Part shown: positions 17,478 through 26,582 of the stretch, in pieces
Layout: every line of letters starts with the position of its first letter
Numbering within the stretch: the first letter of the stretch is position 1
From: Pseudobdellovibrio sp.
GTDB taxonomy: Bacteria; Bdellovibrionota; Bdellovibrionia; Bdellovibrionales; Bdellovibrionaceae
DNA length: 64,000 nucleotides
Assembly: GCA_023701385.1 (NCBI GenBank)
Contig: JAMPXC010000006.1
Span: 1-64,000 of the forward strand
Direction: 5' to 3'
Notes under the pieces: model-generated
The model's input: the letters and a program-made list of their open reading frames with translations, nothing else
Told to the model about the DNA's origin: nothing
The model's database searches: none
Made by a program: the position numbers and the translations under genes

Positions 17478-19712
17478 ATGTCTGACTTTTCTTCGACTTC
17501 GCATCTTGATGACCGTTTACCTACAAAGCCGGTGAAAACCGTCGAAGATCTATTGAGTAAAATTAGAACGTACTATCCTCAGGCTGATTTACAAATCGTT
17601 GAGAAGGCTTATCTATTTTCTGAAAAAGCTCACGAAGGGCAGTTGCGCCGTTCTGGTGAACCTTACATTTCACACCCGTTAAGTGTTGCGGGAATCTTAG
17701 CTGATTTAAAACTTGATATGGACACGATCATGACGGGCTTACTGCATGATACGGTTGAAGACACAGATGTAACTTTAGACGATATCAAACGTGAATTTGG
17801 CGAAACGGTCGCGTACTTAGTTGATGGCGTTACTAAAATCGGTCAGATGAATTTTCGTAACAGCTTTGAAAAGCAGGGCGAAAATATTCGTAAGATGATC
17901 GTATCGATGGGTAAAGATGTTCGCGTTGTTTTAGTAAAGTTAGCGGATCGTCTTCACAATATGCGCACGCTAAATCATATGCCGTACGAGAAACAAAATC
18001 GTATCGCGCAAGAGACGTTAGAGATTTATTGTCCTCTCGCGGGCCGTATCGGTATCAGTGCTTTAAAGATCGAATTAGAAGATCTGTGTTTTAGATATTC
18101 TCGCCCTGATAAATACTATGAACTTGTTCAATTAATCAAAAAGACTGAAGGCGATACTGATCGTTATATCGAAGAAGTAAAAAGAAACGTCAGCGACGTT
18201 TTGTCGAAATCAAATATTAAAAATTATAAAATTTACGGACGTTCAAAGCATTTATGGTCAGTCTACAGAAAGATGACCTCACGTAATCTTGATTACGATC
18301 AGATTTACGATGTGTTAGCGTTTCGTATTATCGTAAGTTCAGTCGTAGAATGTTACGAAGTGCTTGGGTATATCCACTCGATCTGGAAACCGATTCCAGG
18401 CCGTTTTAAAGATTTCATCGCGATGCCTAAATCAAATAACTACCAATCACTGCATACAACGGTGATCGGCCCGGGCGGTGATCGTATCGAGATTCAAATC
18501 CGTACTGAAGAAATGCATTTGATCGCCGAAAAAGGGATCGCGGCCCACTGGAACTATAAAGAGCGCGGAAACTTAACCGGTGATAAGTTACAGCAAGCGA
18601 ACTGGCTGCGTGAGTTAGTATCTCTTCATCAACAAGCTGATTCGTCTGATGAATTTTTAGAGACAATTAAAACTGACCTCATGGAAAAAGACATTTACGT
18701 TTTCACGCCACGTGGAGATGTCAAAGAACTTCCAGAAGGTTCAACGCCGGTAGATCTTGCTTACGCGATTCACACAAACTTAGGTAATACCTGTACCGGA
18801 GCTCGCGTCAACGGCCGTATGGTGCCATTAAAACACGCTCTACAAAATGGTGATCGTGTTGAAATTATCACTCTTAAAACACAAACACCGTCGAAAGATT
18901 GGTTAAAGTTTGTTGTTACCAATAAAGCTAAATCAAAAGTTCGCCAGTTCGTGAAAGAAGAACAGCGCCGTAATGCTCTTGCCATGGGTAAAGACCTTGT
19001 CGAGAAAGAATTCAGAAAATTCGGCATGGCGGCTTCAAAATATCTTAAAGGTGAGATTTTTGAAAAGTATGCCCGCGATAGCGGTGTCGTAGATGCCGAC
19101 GATTTATTTGTTAAAGTGGGTTACGGTAAAACTGAACCTCGTCATTTAGTTTCAGCCTTAGTTCCTGAAGCTCCAGAGAAAGTTGTAGATGCTAAAACAG
19201 CCGAATCAGCTTCGTTCATGGAGAAAGTTGTAAAGTCTGCGAAAAGTAAAAAACGTAAAACAAACTCACTGGTGTCAGTTGATGGCATGGATGACGTTTT
19301 AGTTCACTTTGCGAAATGCTGTGCACCGATTCCAGGTGATCCAATTTCTGGTTTTATCTCGCGCGGTAAGGGTATTATGATCCACCGTAGTGATTGCCAT
19401 AAAGTTTTTGAGTTAGATCAAATGCGCCGTGTGGATGTGGCGTGGACAACAAAAACCGCGGCTGTAGGTCAAGAACGCCAAGTGCGTTTGGAAGTGATCG
19501 GGCAAGACGTTCCGGGATTATTAAAATTAATGTCAGAGGCGTTTTCAGCCCAGGGTATTAATATTGAATCGGCACAAATCAGAACAACTCGTGATAAAAA
19601 AGCGGTTTGTATTTTTGAAATCTCAGTTAAAGATTTAACTCAGTTAACAAATTCAATTTTAGCTCTGCAAAAAATCAAAGGCATTATCGGCGTTAAGCGT
19701 GTGACTGAATAA
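17478..19712 (+). CDS. spoT: Bifunctional (p)ppGpp synthetase/hydrolase (Rel/SpoT)
   Basis: This long RSH protein makes and degrades the stringent-response alarmone. In the 744 residues the hydrolase domain has the HD signature (GLLHDTVEDT, about residue 91) with upstream histidines in KAHEGQ and YISHPLSV. The synthetase domain (about 235-370) carries RFKDFIAMPKSNNYQSLHT; the RFKD element is the RXKD type of bifunctional enzymes, unlike the EXDD type of synthetase-only RelA. TGS (about 400-465, DIYVFTPRGDVKELPEGSTPVDLAYAIH), a helical/CC region and a C-terminal ACT domain follow. ATG after ATAAGGA. No second long RSH gene is seen in the window. Confidence 0.95.
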   Translation: MSDFSSTSHLDDRLPTKPVKTVEDLLSKIRTYYPQADLQIVEKAYLFSEKAHEGQLRRSGEPYISHPLSVAGILADLKLDMDTIMTGLLHDTVEDTDVTLDDIKREFGETVAYLVDGVTKIGQMNFRNSFEKQGENIRKMIVSMGKDVRVVLVKLADRLHNMRTLNHMPYEKQNRIAQETLEIYCPLAGRIGISALKIELEDLCFRYSRPDKYYELVQLIKKTEGDTDRYIEEVKRNVSDVLSKSNIKNYKIYGRSKHLWSVYRKMTSRNLDYDQIYDVLAFRIIVSSVVECYEVLGYIHSIWKPIPGRFKDFIAMPKSNNYQSLHTTVIGPGGDRIEIQIRTEEMHLIAEKGIAAHWNYKERGNLTGDKLQQANWLRELVSLHQQADSSDEFLETIKTDLMEKDIYVFTPRGDVKELPEGSTPVDLAYAIHTNLGNTCTGARVNGRMVPLKHALQNGDRVEIITLKTQTPSKDWLKFVVTNKAKSKVRQFVKEEQRRNALAMGKDLVEKEFRKFGMAASKYLKGEIFEKYARDSGVVDADDLFVKVGYGKTEPRHLVSALVPEAPEKVVDAKTAESASFMEKVVKSAKSKKRKTNSLVSVDGMDDVLVHFAKCCAPIPGDPISGFISRGKGIMIHRSDCHKVFELDQMRRVDVAWTTKTAAVGQERQVRLEVIGQDVPGLLKLMSEAFSAQGINIESAQIRTTRDKKAVCIFEISVKDLTQLTNSILALQKIKGIIGVKRVTE

Positions 19713-20275
19713 TGGGTAAGGGCATTCGTTTTATTGGAATCATCTTAATCGGGCTTTATCTCGGGATGTATTTCAAGGATGTTCAGTCAGCCAAGCTACC
19801 TGTCATCGAATGGCACACGGAAAATTTCAACGATATTCAATTTCAATCTCCGTTTAAATTTGAATTAGATCCAGGCATGCCAGCAGTGCCTGCCGAAGTT
19901 CAGGTACTGGTGAAAGAATTCAAACAAGTTCGAGCGCTTCAAAGCGGCGAAGTTACGATGAATGTCGTTAAAACGGTTTACGAAGATAAAGTCAAAGTTT
20001 CACTCGAAGGTGCTGCGACAGGTTCAATCAACGCTATGGCAAAAGAACTTGGTGATCAAACGCCGGTTCCTAACTTTGAACCGATTAAAGGTAAATCCTA
20101 CGAAGGCTATATTGGTATTTACAGTACTACTGTTGAGAATAAAAAAATTCTAATCCGTGCGGCCTACATCGTTAAAGGCCAAAATCTTTATATGGTGATT
20201 ATCATGTTCCCTGAAGGAAGTTTTTCTGAAGATCAAGCCTATAAAATTTTAGACTCTATTAAATTTAAAAATTAA
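19712..20275 (+). CDS. Small membrane-anchored protein of unknown function
   Basis: The 187-residue product has a hydrophobic N-terminus (about residues 5-22) that may be an anchor or signal. The rest is soluble, with alternating strand patterns (FQSPFKFELDPGMP, KSYEGYIGIYSTT, YIVKGQNLYMVIIMFPEG) that suggest a beta-sandwich. No family is recognised. Its ATG overlaps the spoT stop (TAATG), so it is probably coexpressed with spoT. Its end overlaps the stop of the convergent hemB by four bases, with no room for a terminator between them. Confidence 0.6.
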   Translation: MGKGIRFIGIILIGLYLGMYFKDVQSAKLPVIEWHTENFNDIQFQSPFKFELDPGMPAVPAEVQVLVKEFKQVRALQSGEVTMNVVKTVYEDKVKVSLEGAATGSINAMAKELGDQTPVPNFEPIKGKSYEGYIGIYSTTVENKKILIRAAYIVKGQNLYMVIIMFPEGSFSEDQAYKILDSIKFKN

Positions 20276-21246
20276 TTTTGCGCTTTTAAAACTTTAGCTA
20301 CTTCTGGCGCAAAGTATGTCAAGATTACATCGGCACCAGCACGGCGGAATGAGTACATGCACTCCATCATTGTTTTTTCTAAATCAAGTGCGCCAGCTTG
20401 GGCTGCGAAATGTAACATCGCGTATTCACCACTGACATTGTACACAGCGACCGGAACTGAAGAGTGCGCTTTAAGATCGGCAACCACATCAAGATAAGGA
20501 AGTCCTGGTTTTACCATCACCATATCTGCACCTTCAGAAATATCTAACGATAATTCGCGAACAGCTTCCGTGCGATTTCTAAAATCCATTTGATAAGTTT
20601 TTTTATCTCCTGCTTTTGGAGCAGAGTCTAAAGCTTCGCGAAATGGACCGTAAAAACTTGAAGCGTATTTTGCGGTGTAAGAAAGAATACTGGTTTTTGT
20701 AAAGCCATTTTCATCTAAGGCTTCGCGAATGGCAGCGACACGGCCATCCATCATGTCCGAAGGGCAGACCCAGTCAGCGCCCCACTGTGCTTGTTTAACG
20801 GCCATTTGCGATAAAATTTGCACGGTCTCATCATTTAAAATTTCGCCGTTTTTGACGATGCCATCGTGGCCATCTGACGAATAAGGATCAAGTGCCACAT
20901 CGGTAAACAAACTAATTTCTGGATGATTTTGTTTAAGATATTTGATCGCTTTCGGAAGTAGGCCGTTGTCATTTAAAGCTTCTGACCCAGGTGAGTCTTT
21001 TTTGCTGTCTTCGATTTTCGGGAAAAGTGCGTAGTTTTTAAGGCCTAATTTTTTCCAAGCGGTGATTTTTTCACCCAAAACATCCACACTCATGCGAGAC
21101 TGCCCAGGAAGCGTGCGAATAGGCTGGTCAATCTTCTCGCCGTCACAAATAAAGACGGGGTAAATAAGATTTGCCACATGTAAATTTGTCTCGGCGATCA
21201 TCTCACGAATGTTGCTTGTTTGGCGTAAGCGTCTAGGTCTGTGCAT
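20272..21246 (-). CDS. hemB: Delta-aminolevulinic acid dehydratase (porphobilinogen synthase)
   Basis: HemB condenses two 5-aminolevulinate molecules to porphobilinogen. The 324-residue enzyme has both active-site lysine regions (KTSILSYTAKYASSFYGPFRE and MVKPGLPYLD). The metal loop reads DVALDPYSSDGHDG, with aspartates instead of the three cysteines of zinc enzymes, so it is probably a magnesium-type enzyme. The gene is divergent from the hemA operon, separated by 99 bases that must hold both promoters. Confidence 0.96.
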   Translation of the reverse strand: MHRPRRLRQTSNIREMIAETNLHVANLIYPVFICDGEKIDQPIRTLPGQSRMSVDVLGEKITAWKKLGLKNYALFPKIEDSKKDSPGSEALNDNGLLPKAIKYLKQNHPEISLFTDVALDPYSSDGHDGIVKNGEILNDETVQILSQMAVKQAQWGADWVCPSDMMDGRVAAIREALDENGFTKTSILSYTAKYASSFYGPFREALDSAPKAGDKKTYQMDFRNRTEAVRELSLDISEGADMVMVKPGLPYLDVVADLKAHSSVPVAVYNVSGEYAMLHFAAQAGALDLEKTMMECMYSFRRAGADVILTYFAPEVAKVLKAQN

Positions 21247-21296
21247 ACCTATTTTTTGAGCTACCTTTTAAAAAATAGCAACTTTTTTTTCGGGCG

Positions 21297-21318
21297 GTGA
21301 CAAACTTGTGACAAATTA
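21297..21318. promoter_or_regulatory. Tandem 11-bp repeat in the hemB-hemA promoter region
   Basis: GTGACAAACTT is followed directly by GTGACAAATTA: two copies of GTGACAAA exactly 11 bases apart, or one helical turn. The second copy sits in TTGTGACAA, a short palindrome. The spot is between the divergent hemB and hemA starts, so it may be a regulator site or overlap a -35 box. Confidence 0.4.
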
Positions 21319-21345
21319 ATTGAGAATCTTTGGTATGGTACAAAC

Positions 21346-22248
21346 ATGCTTAAGCTCTGGCACCAGCCCATTGAACAGGAACATACATATTTAGCGCCAC
21401 TTATCGTGGATAGCAAAGCTGTTCTATTATGGGAAACTTGTCGCCGTAAAATTTATTTTTACTTAGATGAGACAGGTTTTGTGGCTGATGGCCGCGGTTT
21501 TATGAATGGTCTTGACGCTGAAAGTTTTTTACTTGAAGTGTTGTGCGGTCTGCATTCACCCGTGATCGGTGAAACAGAAATCTTAGGCCAGTTTCGCCAA
21601 TTTATTAACTTAAATGCAAAACATGAGTGGGTTCAAAAATTTCAATCCCGCATGCAAGTTTGGTTTTCGTTAATCAAAGAGGTGCGCGAAAAATATTTAT
21701 ATAACTTCGGTTCACAGTCTTACGGTGGTTACTTACGCCGTATTCTGCAAAATCAAAACAGTGTACAAATCATTGGAGCCGGTTCTTTAGTTGAAGATGT
21801 GCTTCCGTGGTTACAAGCTAAAAACGTGCAAGTGTTTGCACGCAATCTGGAAAAATCACAAATCCAAGTGATGAAACATTTTTCTCACTTTGTTGAAGCG
21901 GGTGGAAAGTTATCGCTTCATCCGCTTGAGAATACTTTGCCATCAAGTGAAGTGTTAGTGATTGCGGCCCCGATTTCTCACGAACAGTTAAAAACGATCG
22001 TTTCAAATTCTACGAACAAGTGGAAGTATGTGATCGATTTACGCCGTGATGCTAAGTTATTTAATGATCGTGATCCACAAATTGAATCGTGGATTACGTT
22101 AGAACATGTGATGGAATTTTTTTCTCAACAAAAGGATTTGTTAGCTTCCAGACAAAAGCAAGCGTTTGCCGCTGTAGAACAGTGGCGCGTAGCTCAAATG
22201 GATAAGGTGACATTACGTCCTTTCGGTTGGGAAGACTTATGCGGTTAG
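21346..22248 (+). CDS. hemA: Glutamyl-tRNA reductase, short divergent form
   Basis: Glutamyl-tRNA reductase makes glutamate-1-semialdehyde, the first committed step of C5 haem synthesis. The product keeps a candidate nucleophile, Cys32, in LLWETCRRKIYFY (family LSTCNRTEIY), and GLHSPVIGETEILGQFRQF (family GLDSMVLGEPQILGQ). An NADPH-domain strand, VQIIGAGSLVEDVL, follows. It has only 300 residues against about 420 in the family: the N-terminus is shorter and the C-terminal dimerisation helices are missing. Its position as first gene of a complete haem operon beside hemL supports the call. It overlaps hemC by ten bases. Confidence 0.82.
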   Translation: MLKLWHQPIEQEHTYLAPLIVDSKAVLLWETCRRKIYFYLDETGFVADGRGFMNGLDAESFLLEVLCGLHSPVIGETEILGQFRQFINLNAKHEWVQKFQSRMQVWFSLIKEVREKYLYNFGSQSYGGYLRRILQNQNSVQIIGAGSLVEDVLPWLQAKNVQVFARNLEKSQIQVMKHFSHFVEAGGKLSLHPLENTLPSSEVLVIAAPISHEQLKTIVSNSTNKWKYVIDLRRDAKLFNDRDPQIESWITLEHVMEFFSQQKDLLASRQKQAFAAVEQWRVAQMDKVTLRPFGWEDLCG

Positions 22249-23729
22249 TTTTAGGAGCCAGACAGAGCGATTTAGCTCGTTTGCAAGGGTACTTAGTGGG
22301 TGACGCCCTTAAATCTTTAGGCGTCGATATCGAATATGTATTTCGTGAATCTTTAGGTGATAAAAATCTAACAGATCCTTTATGGAAAATGCCTGAGAAG
22401 GGCGTTTTCACGCAAGATTTCTATCAAGACTTAATCAACGGAAAATTAGATTTCGTGGTTCACTCATGGAAAGATCTTCCGGTTGAACACACGCAAGGCA
22501 CTGAAATCGTAGCAACGCTTCCGCGTGCCGATCAGCGTGATTTAGTTCTTATTAAAAAAACGAGTTTAAAGAAAAAAGTCTTACGTATTTTTTCTTCATC
22601 GCCTCGCCGTGAATACAATTTAATTCCATTTTTATCGAAACACTTACCGTGGACGACAGAAAAAATCGAATTTGCAAATGTGCGCGGAAATATTCCGACA
22701 CGTTTACAAAAAATGACTGATGATGAATCAATCGATGGTTTAGTTTTAGCGAAAGCGGCGATTGATCGTTTGTTAGCGCATCCTTATCCAGAGTTTAAGC
22801 CTGTTCAAGAAAAAATCCGTGGGCATTTAGCAAAATGCAATTGGATTATTCCGCCAATTTCTGAAAACCCAAATGCAGCAGCCCAAGGGGCTTTAGCGAT
22901 CGAAATCAGAAGTGACCGTAAAGATTTAAAAGAATTGTTTGCTAAAATTCACTGTGAACAAACAGCTTCAAGTGTTGTTCATGAAAGAAAAGTTTTTTCT
23001 GGTTACGGCGGCGGTTGCCACCAAAAAATCGGTGTCGCGGTACTTACTCGTAGTTATGGCGAAATATTAACGGTTAAAGGTCTTTCACCTAAAGGTGAGA
23101 TCTTAGATACACGTAAACTTTTAGCGACTAAGTCTGCACCAGCTGATTTAGTAAAACACAGTTTTAATTTTTCAATTGTTCGTAATCAAAAAACAGCTGA
23201 TGTTTCTTTAGCTAACACCGACATGGTTTGGGTGGCGCGTAGTGAAGCGGCCGGCTCAGTTGATCTTAGTTCATACCCAGGCGTTGTTTGGGCCGCTGGC
23301 GTAAGCACTTGGGAAAAATTAGCTAAAAAAGGCGTATGGGTAAGTGGCTGCGCCGAAGGTCTTGGCGAAAGTGAAGATCCACGTGTTGAGTGGCTTATTG
23401 GTAAAACTAAGCCAGAGTTAGTTACATTGACGCACACACTAGCGTCAAATGCCGGAACCTATGACCTGCAAATTCAGCTGGCAGATGGCGAAATCGCCAA
23501 GCTTAAAGATGATTTATTAGCTTCTGGAAAGTATTTCTTTTACTGGAAGAGTCATAGTCAATTCGAAGCGGTTTTAGGTGTTCTTGATAGTGCACCTAAG
23601 CAGAACTTTTTAAATTGTGCTCATGCCTGTGGCCCGGGTAAAACGTGGCAAAACCTGAAAGACACTTTAGGGTCTGATAAGAATTTATATATTTATTTGA
23701 ATGAAGAAAGTTGGAAGTCGCAGATATGA
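22239..23729 (+). CDS. hemC: Porphobilinogen deaminase with a C-terminal extension (possible HemD domain)
   Basis: HemC polymerises four porphobilinogens to hydroxymethylbilane. Residues 1-300 match the family: [34 protein letters not shown], and [10 protein letters not shown] with the cofactor cysteine at about residue 260. The ATG at 22239 inside the hemA end is preferred to the track's TTG. The protein is 496 residues, about 190 longer than usual. The extra part ([42 protein letters not shown]) loosely resembles uroporphyrinogen-III synthase. No separate hemD is seen in the operon, so a HemC-HemD fusion is likely but unproven. Confidence 0.9.
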   Translation: MRLVLGARQSDLARLQGYLVGDALKSLGVDIEYVFRESLGDKNLTDPLWKMPEKGVFTQDFYQDLINGKLDFVVHSWKDLPVEHTQGTEIVATLPRADQRDLVLIKKTSLKKKVLRIFSSSPRREYNLIPFLSKHLPWTTEKIEFANVRGNIPTRLQKMTDDESIDGLVLAKAAIDRLLAHPYPEFKPVQEKIRGHLAKCNWIIPPISENPNAAAQGALAIEIRSDRKDLKELFAKIHCEQTASSVVHERKVFSGYGGGCHQKIGVAVLTRSYGEILTVKGLSPKGEILDTRKLLATKSAPADLVKHSFNFSIVRNQKTADVSLANTDMVWVARSEAAGSVDLSSYPGVVWAAGVSTWEKLAKKGVWVSGCAEGLGESEDPRVEWLIGKTKPELVTLTHTLASNAGTYDLQIQLADGEIAKLKDDLLASGKYFFYWKSHSQFEAVLGVLDSAPKQNFLNCAHACGPGKTWQNLKDTLGSDKNLYIYLNEESWKSQI

Positions 23730-25012
23730 ATAACATGACATCTGAAAATTATTTTGAACGCGCAAAACAAGTGGCTCCAGGTGGAGTACATTCTCCGGTA
23801 AGATCTTTTGCGGGCCTTGGCCGTTCACCGGTCTTTTTCAAATCAGCACAAGGGGCTTATTTAACAAGTGTTGAAGGCAAAAAATATATCGACTGCTGCC
23901 AAAGTTTTGGTCCGTTGATTTTAGGTCACCGCGATTCTGAAGTTCAATCTAAAGTGATGGAGATGATCGACACAGCTTGGACATTCGGAGCCTGCGAACC
24001 GTATTCATTGATGTTAGGCGAGTGGATTCAGAAAAAAGTACCATGGGTTGAAAAACTGCGTTTCGTTTCTTCTGGGACAGAAGCGGTGATGTCGGCTTTA
24101 CGTGTAGCGCGTGCAGCGACAGGACGTACTAAAATTTTAAAATTTGAAGGCTGTTATCACGGCCACGTGGATTCATTACTTGTTAAAGCAGGTTCTGGTT
24201 TAGCTGGGGTTACAGCGTCATCAAGTGCTGGTGTTTCTGAACAAACAGCTTCTGAAACTTTAACGGTTTCATTAGATGACGAAAAAGCTTTAGAGGCGGT
24301 GTTTGCGCGTGAAGGTAAAAATATCGCAGCTCTAATCATGGAACCACTTCCAGCGAACTACGGTTTATTAATTCAACGTAAAGAATTTATCCAAAAAGCG
24401 TGCGCATTAGCTAAAGCCAATGGCGCCTTAGTTATTTTTGACGAAGTGATCTCGGGTTTTCGTGTAGCCTTAGGTGGTATGGCTGAAGTTTTAGGAATTA
24501 AACCTGATCTAGCTACCTACGGAAAAATTTTAGGCGGGGGTTTTCCAGTAGGTTGTTACGGTGGTCGCCGTGAATTAATGGATTTAATCGCACCACTAGG
24601 CCAAGTTTACCAAGCTGGTACCTTAAGCGCTAACCCGGTAGGGATGGTTGCAGGTCTTGCGACTTTAGAAAAAATGGAACGTGAAAACGGTTACCAAGTT
24701 TTAGAGAAGCGCGGTCAACTTTTAGAAAACAAAGTAAATGATTTAATTAAAAATTTAAATTTACCGTTAAACTTTGTTCGTTACGGAAGTTTATTCTGGT
24801 TACACACTAAAACGGCAGATGGTTCGCCAATCCGCCAAGTAGAACAAATTGCAGCAACCCAAAAAGAAACTTTTAAAAAGTTATTCTTAAATTCATTAGA
24901 TAGAGGTTTATATTTAGCCCCTAACGCTTACGAAGTGGGTTTCCTATCATTAGCGCACACTGAAGATGTCATTAATGATATGGTGAAAATCATGGGAGAA
25001 TCACTGGCGTGA
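23726..25012 (+). CDS. hemL: Glutamate-1-semialdehyde 2,1-aminomutase
   Basis: HemL converts glutamate-1-semialdehyde to 5-aminolevulinate with PLP. From the ATG at 23726 (overlapping the hemC stop as ATGA) it has 428 residues. [11 protein letters not shown] opens the protein. [54 protein letters not shown] and the PLP-lysine loop [15 protein letters not shown] are all present. Its presence together with hemA shows that the cell uses the glutamate (C5) route, not ALA synthase. The stop overlaps the GTG of the following histidine kinase gene. Confidence 0.97.
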   Translation: MNNMTSENYFERAKQVAPGGVHSPVRSFAGLGRSPVFFKSAQGAYLTSVEGKKYIDCCQSFGPLILGHRDSEVQSKVMEMIDTAWTFGACEPYSLMLGEWIQKKVPWVEKLRFVSSGTEAVMSALRVARAATGRTKILKFEGCYHGHVDSLLVKAGSGLAGVTASSSAGVSEQTASETLTVSLDDEKALEAVFAREGKNIAALIMEPLPANYGLLIQRKEFIQKACALAKANGALVIFDEVISGFRVALGGMAEVLGIKPDLATYGKILGGGFPVGCYGGRRELMDLIAPLGQVYQAGTLSANPVGMVAGLATLEKMERENGYQVLEKRGQLLENKVNDLIKNLNLPLNFVRYGSLFWLHTKTADGSPIRQVEQIAATQKETFKKLFLNSLDRGLYLAPNAYEVGFLSLAHTEDVINDMVKIMGESLA

Positions 25013-25884
25013 ATTTAAAAGCTCTCTCGCAAAGCAGACTGCGCTTTTACCTGTCGATCATTTGGCTGGTGTTAACCGGTGCGTTGACGACATGGTGGTG
25101 GTTATTAAGTCTGCGCCAGCTGGAGGTTATGAAGTCACTGATGTCTGATGATGAATTCGTGCGCTCATACCGTATGATTATGTCAGAAGGTTTAGTTTTT
25201 CTTATGGCCGTGATCGTAGGTGGAATAGCCTTGATTTTATTGGCAAAAAAAGATTTAGAACGTCACGAACAGATTCGTATGTTTTTTGGAAACTTTGCCC
25301 ACGATTTAAAAACTTCAATTTCACGTTTACGCCTGCAATCAGATTTACTACGCGAGGGTTTTGACCAACAGACATTAAACCGTCTGGGCGAAAACATGAA
25401 CCAGCTTGATCTGCAATTAGAAAATTCATTGTGGGTAGCGCGTGGTGAAACGCAAGTGATGCATTTACAAAACGTGAAGATTTCAAAAATCTTTTCAGTG
25501 ATTCGCAGTGAATGGCCCGAAATTGAAATCAGCATGACTTCTGATGCTACGGTTTATGCTGATGAATTAGCCCTGCGCAGTGTATTTCGTAATTTAATTC
25601 AAAATGCGGTGATACACGGTAAAGCCACGAAAGTTCAGTTGGTTGTTAAAGAAGTCGCTGGCCATTACGAAATTCAGTTTCAAGCTAATGGCGAAGCGTT
25701 TACAGGTGAACTAGAGCAATTAGGCCAACGTTTTATCCAACCTAAATCATCACATGGTAATGGTTTAGGGTTATACTTAACCCGCTTCTTGGTGGATAAA
25801 CTTTCTGGGCAAATTCAATTTAAGTTAGGTCAAAATACACAATTGATGGTGTTAGTTATTTTACCTAAAGGAAAGGGTGCTTAA
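25009..25884 (+). CDS. Membrane sensor histidine kinase inside the haem operon
   Basis: The 291-residue protein has two transmembrane segments (about 12-33 and 60-80) around a short periplasmic loop of roughly 25 residues, too small for a classical ligand domain. The H-box is [19 protein letters not shown], with phosphoacceptor His near residue 99; HDLKTSI is a variant of the usual HELRTPL. The ATPase domain keeps an N-box ([11 protein letters not shown]) and a G2 box (GNGLGLYL), but the G1 region is poorly conserved ([12 protein letters not shown]). It overlaps hemL by four bases (GTGA) and abuts its response regulator gene, so it is expressed with haem enzymes. Confidence 0.85.
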   Translation: MNLKALSQSRLRFYLSIIWLVLTGALTTWWWLLSLRQLEVMKSLMSDDEFVRSYRMIMSEGLVFLMAVIVGGIALILLAKKDLERHEQIRMFFGNFAHDLKTSISRLRLQSDLLREGFDQQTLNRLGENMNQLDLQLENSLWVARGETQVMHLQNVKISKIFSVIRSEWPEIEISMTSDATVYADELALRSVFRNLIQNAVIHGKATKVQLVVKEVAGHYEIQFQANGEAFTGELEQLGQRFIQPKSSHGNGLGLYLTRFLVDKLSGQIQFKLGQNTQLMVLVILPKGKGA

Positions 25885-26568
25885 ATGACGCTTTCTTTTA
25901 AGAAGAATATTTTACTTGTCGAAGATGATCCAGTTTTAGGCGAAGGCTTAAAAACCAGCTTAAGCCGTACTTATAATGTGAAATGGGCTAACACCTTGGC
26001 TAAAGCCAATCAGCTGATTAGCACAGAAACTTTTGATCTGTTAATCTGTGATTTAGGTTTACCTGATGGTAACGGCATGGATTTAGTCGAAAAGATCCAG
26101 GCGTTATCATATAAACCACCGGTATTAATTTTATCAGCGCAAGGTGATCCCGAAACGCGCCTTAAAGGTTACGAAATCGGTATTCAAGAATTCGTGCCAA
26201 AACCATTTCATTTAAAAGAATTACTTTTACGTATCGGCCATGTGTTCGAAGCGCATGCGAGCCAAATCGAAGTTGAAGTGGGTAAAGTGAAAATTAACTT
26301 TGCCACTTTCGCTGTTTACCAACCGGACGGGTCGATCGAATATCCTCCGGTGAATGATATTAAAATTTTAAAACACCTTACAAGCCAAGCGGGAACGCCG
26401 GTCAGCCGTGATCAATTAATTGATGCGGTTTGGGGCACTGACAGCGAAACTAGCCACCGTACCATTGACAATGCAATTGCGCGCCTTCGTCACCTCATCG
26501 GTGATACCGACGAACAGATGATTCGATCAGTTCGTGGTGTTGGCTATGTATTTGAACAGAAAGCATAA
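25885..26568 (+). CDS. OmpR-family response regulator inside the haem operon
   Basis: The 227-residue protein has a receiver domain (acidic pair VEDD at residues 13-16, phospho-aspartate in LLICDLGLPDGNGM, conserved lysine in FVPKPF). A winged-helix DNA-binding domain follows (about 130-225), ending in SHRTIDNAIARLRHLIG and IRSVRGVGYVFE. It begins immediately after the kinase stop codon, so the two form a pair. Possible targets are the hemB-hemA promoter region or genes elsewhere; the sequence alone does not say. Confidence 0.93.
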   Translation: MTLSFKKNILLVEDDPVLGEGLKTSLSRTYNVKWANTLAKANQLISTETFDLLICDLGLPDGNGMDLVEKIQALSYKPPVLILSAQGDPETRLKGYEIGIQEFVPKPFHLKELLLRIGHVFEAHASQIEVEVGKVKINFATFAVYQPDGSIEYPPVNDIKILKHLTSQAGTPVSRDQLIDAVWGTDSETSHRTIDNAIARLRHLIGDTDEQMIRSVRGVGYVFEQKA

Positions 26569-26582
26569 AGAGGAGAAAAACT

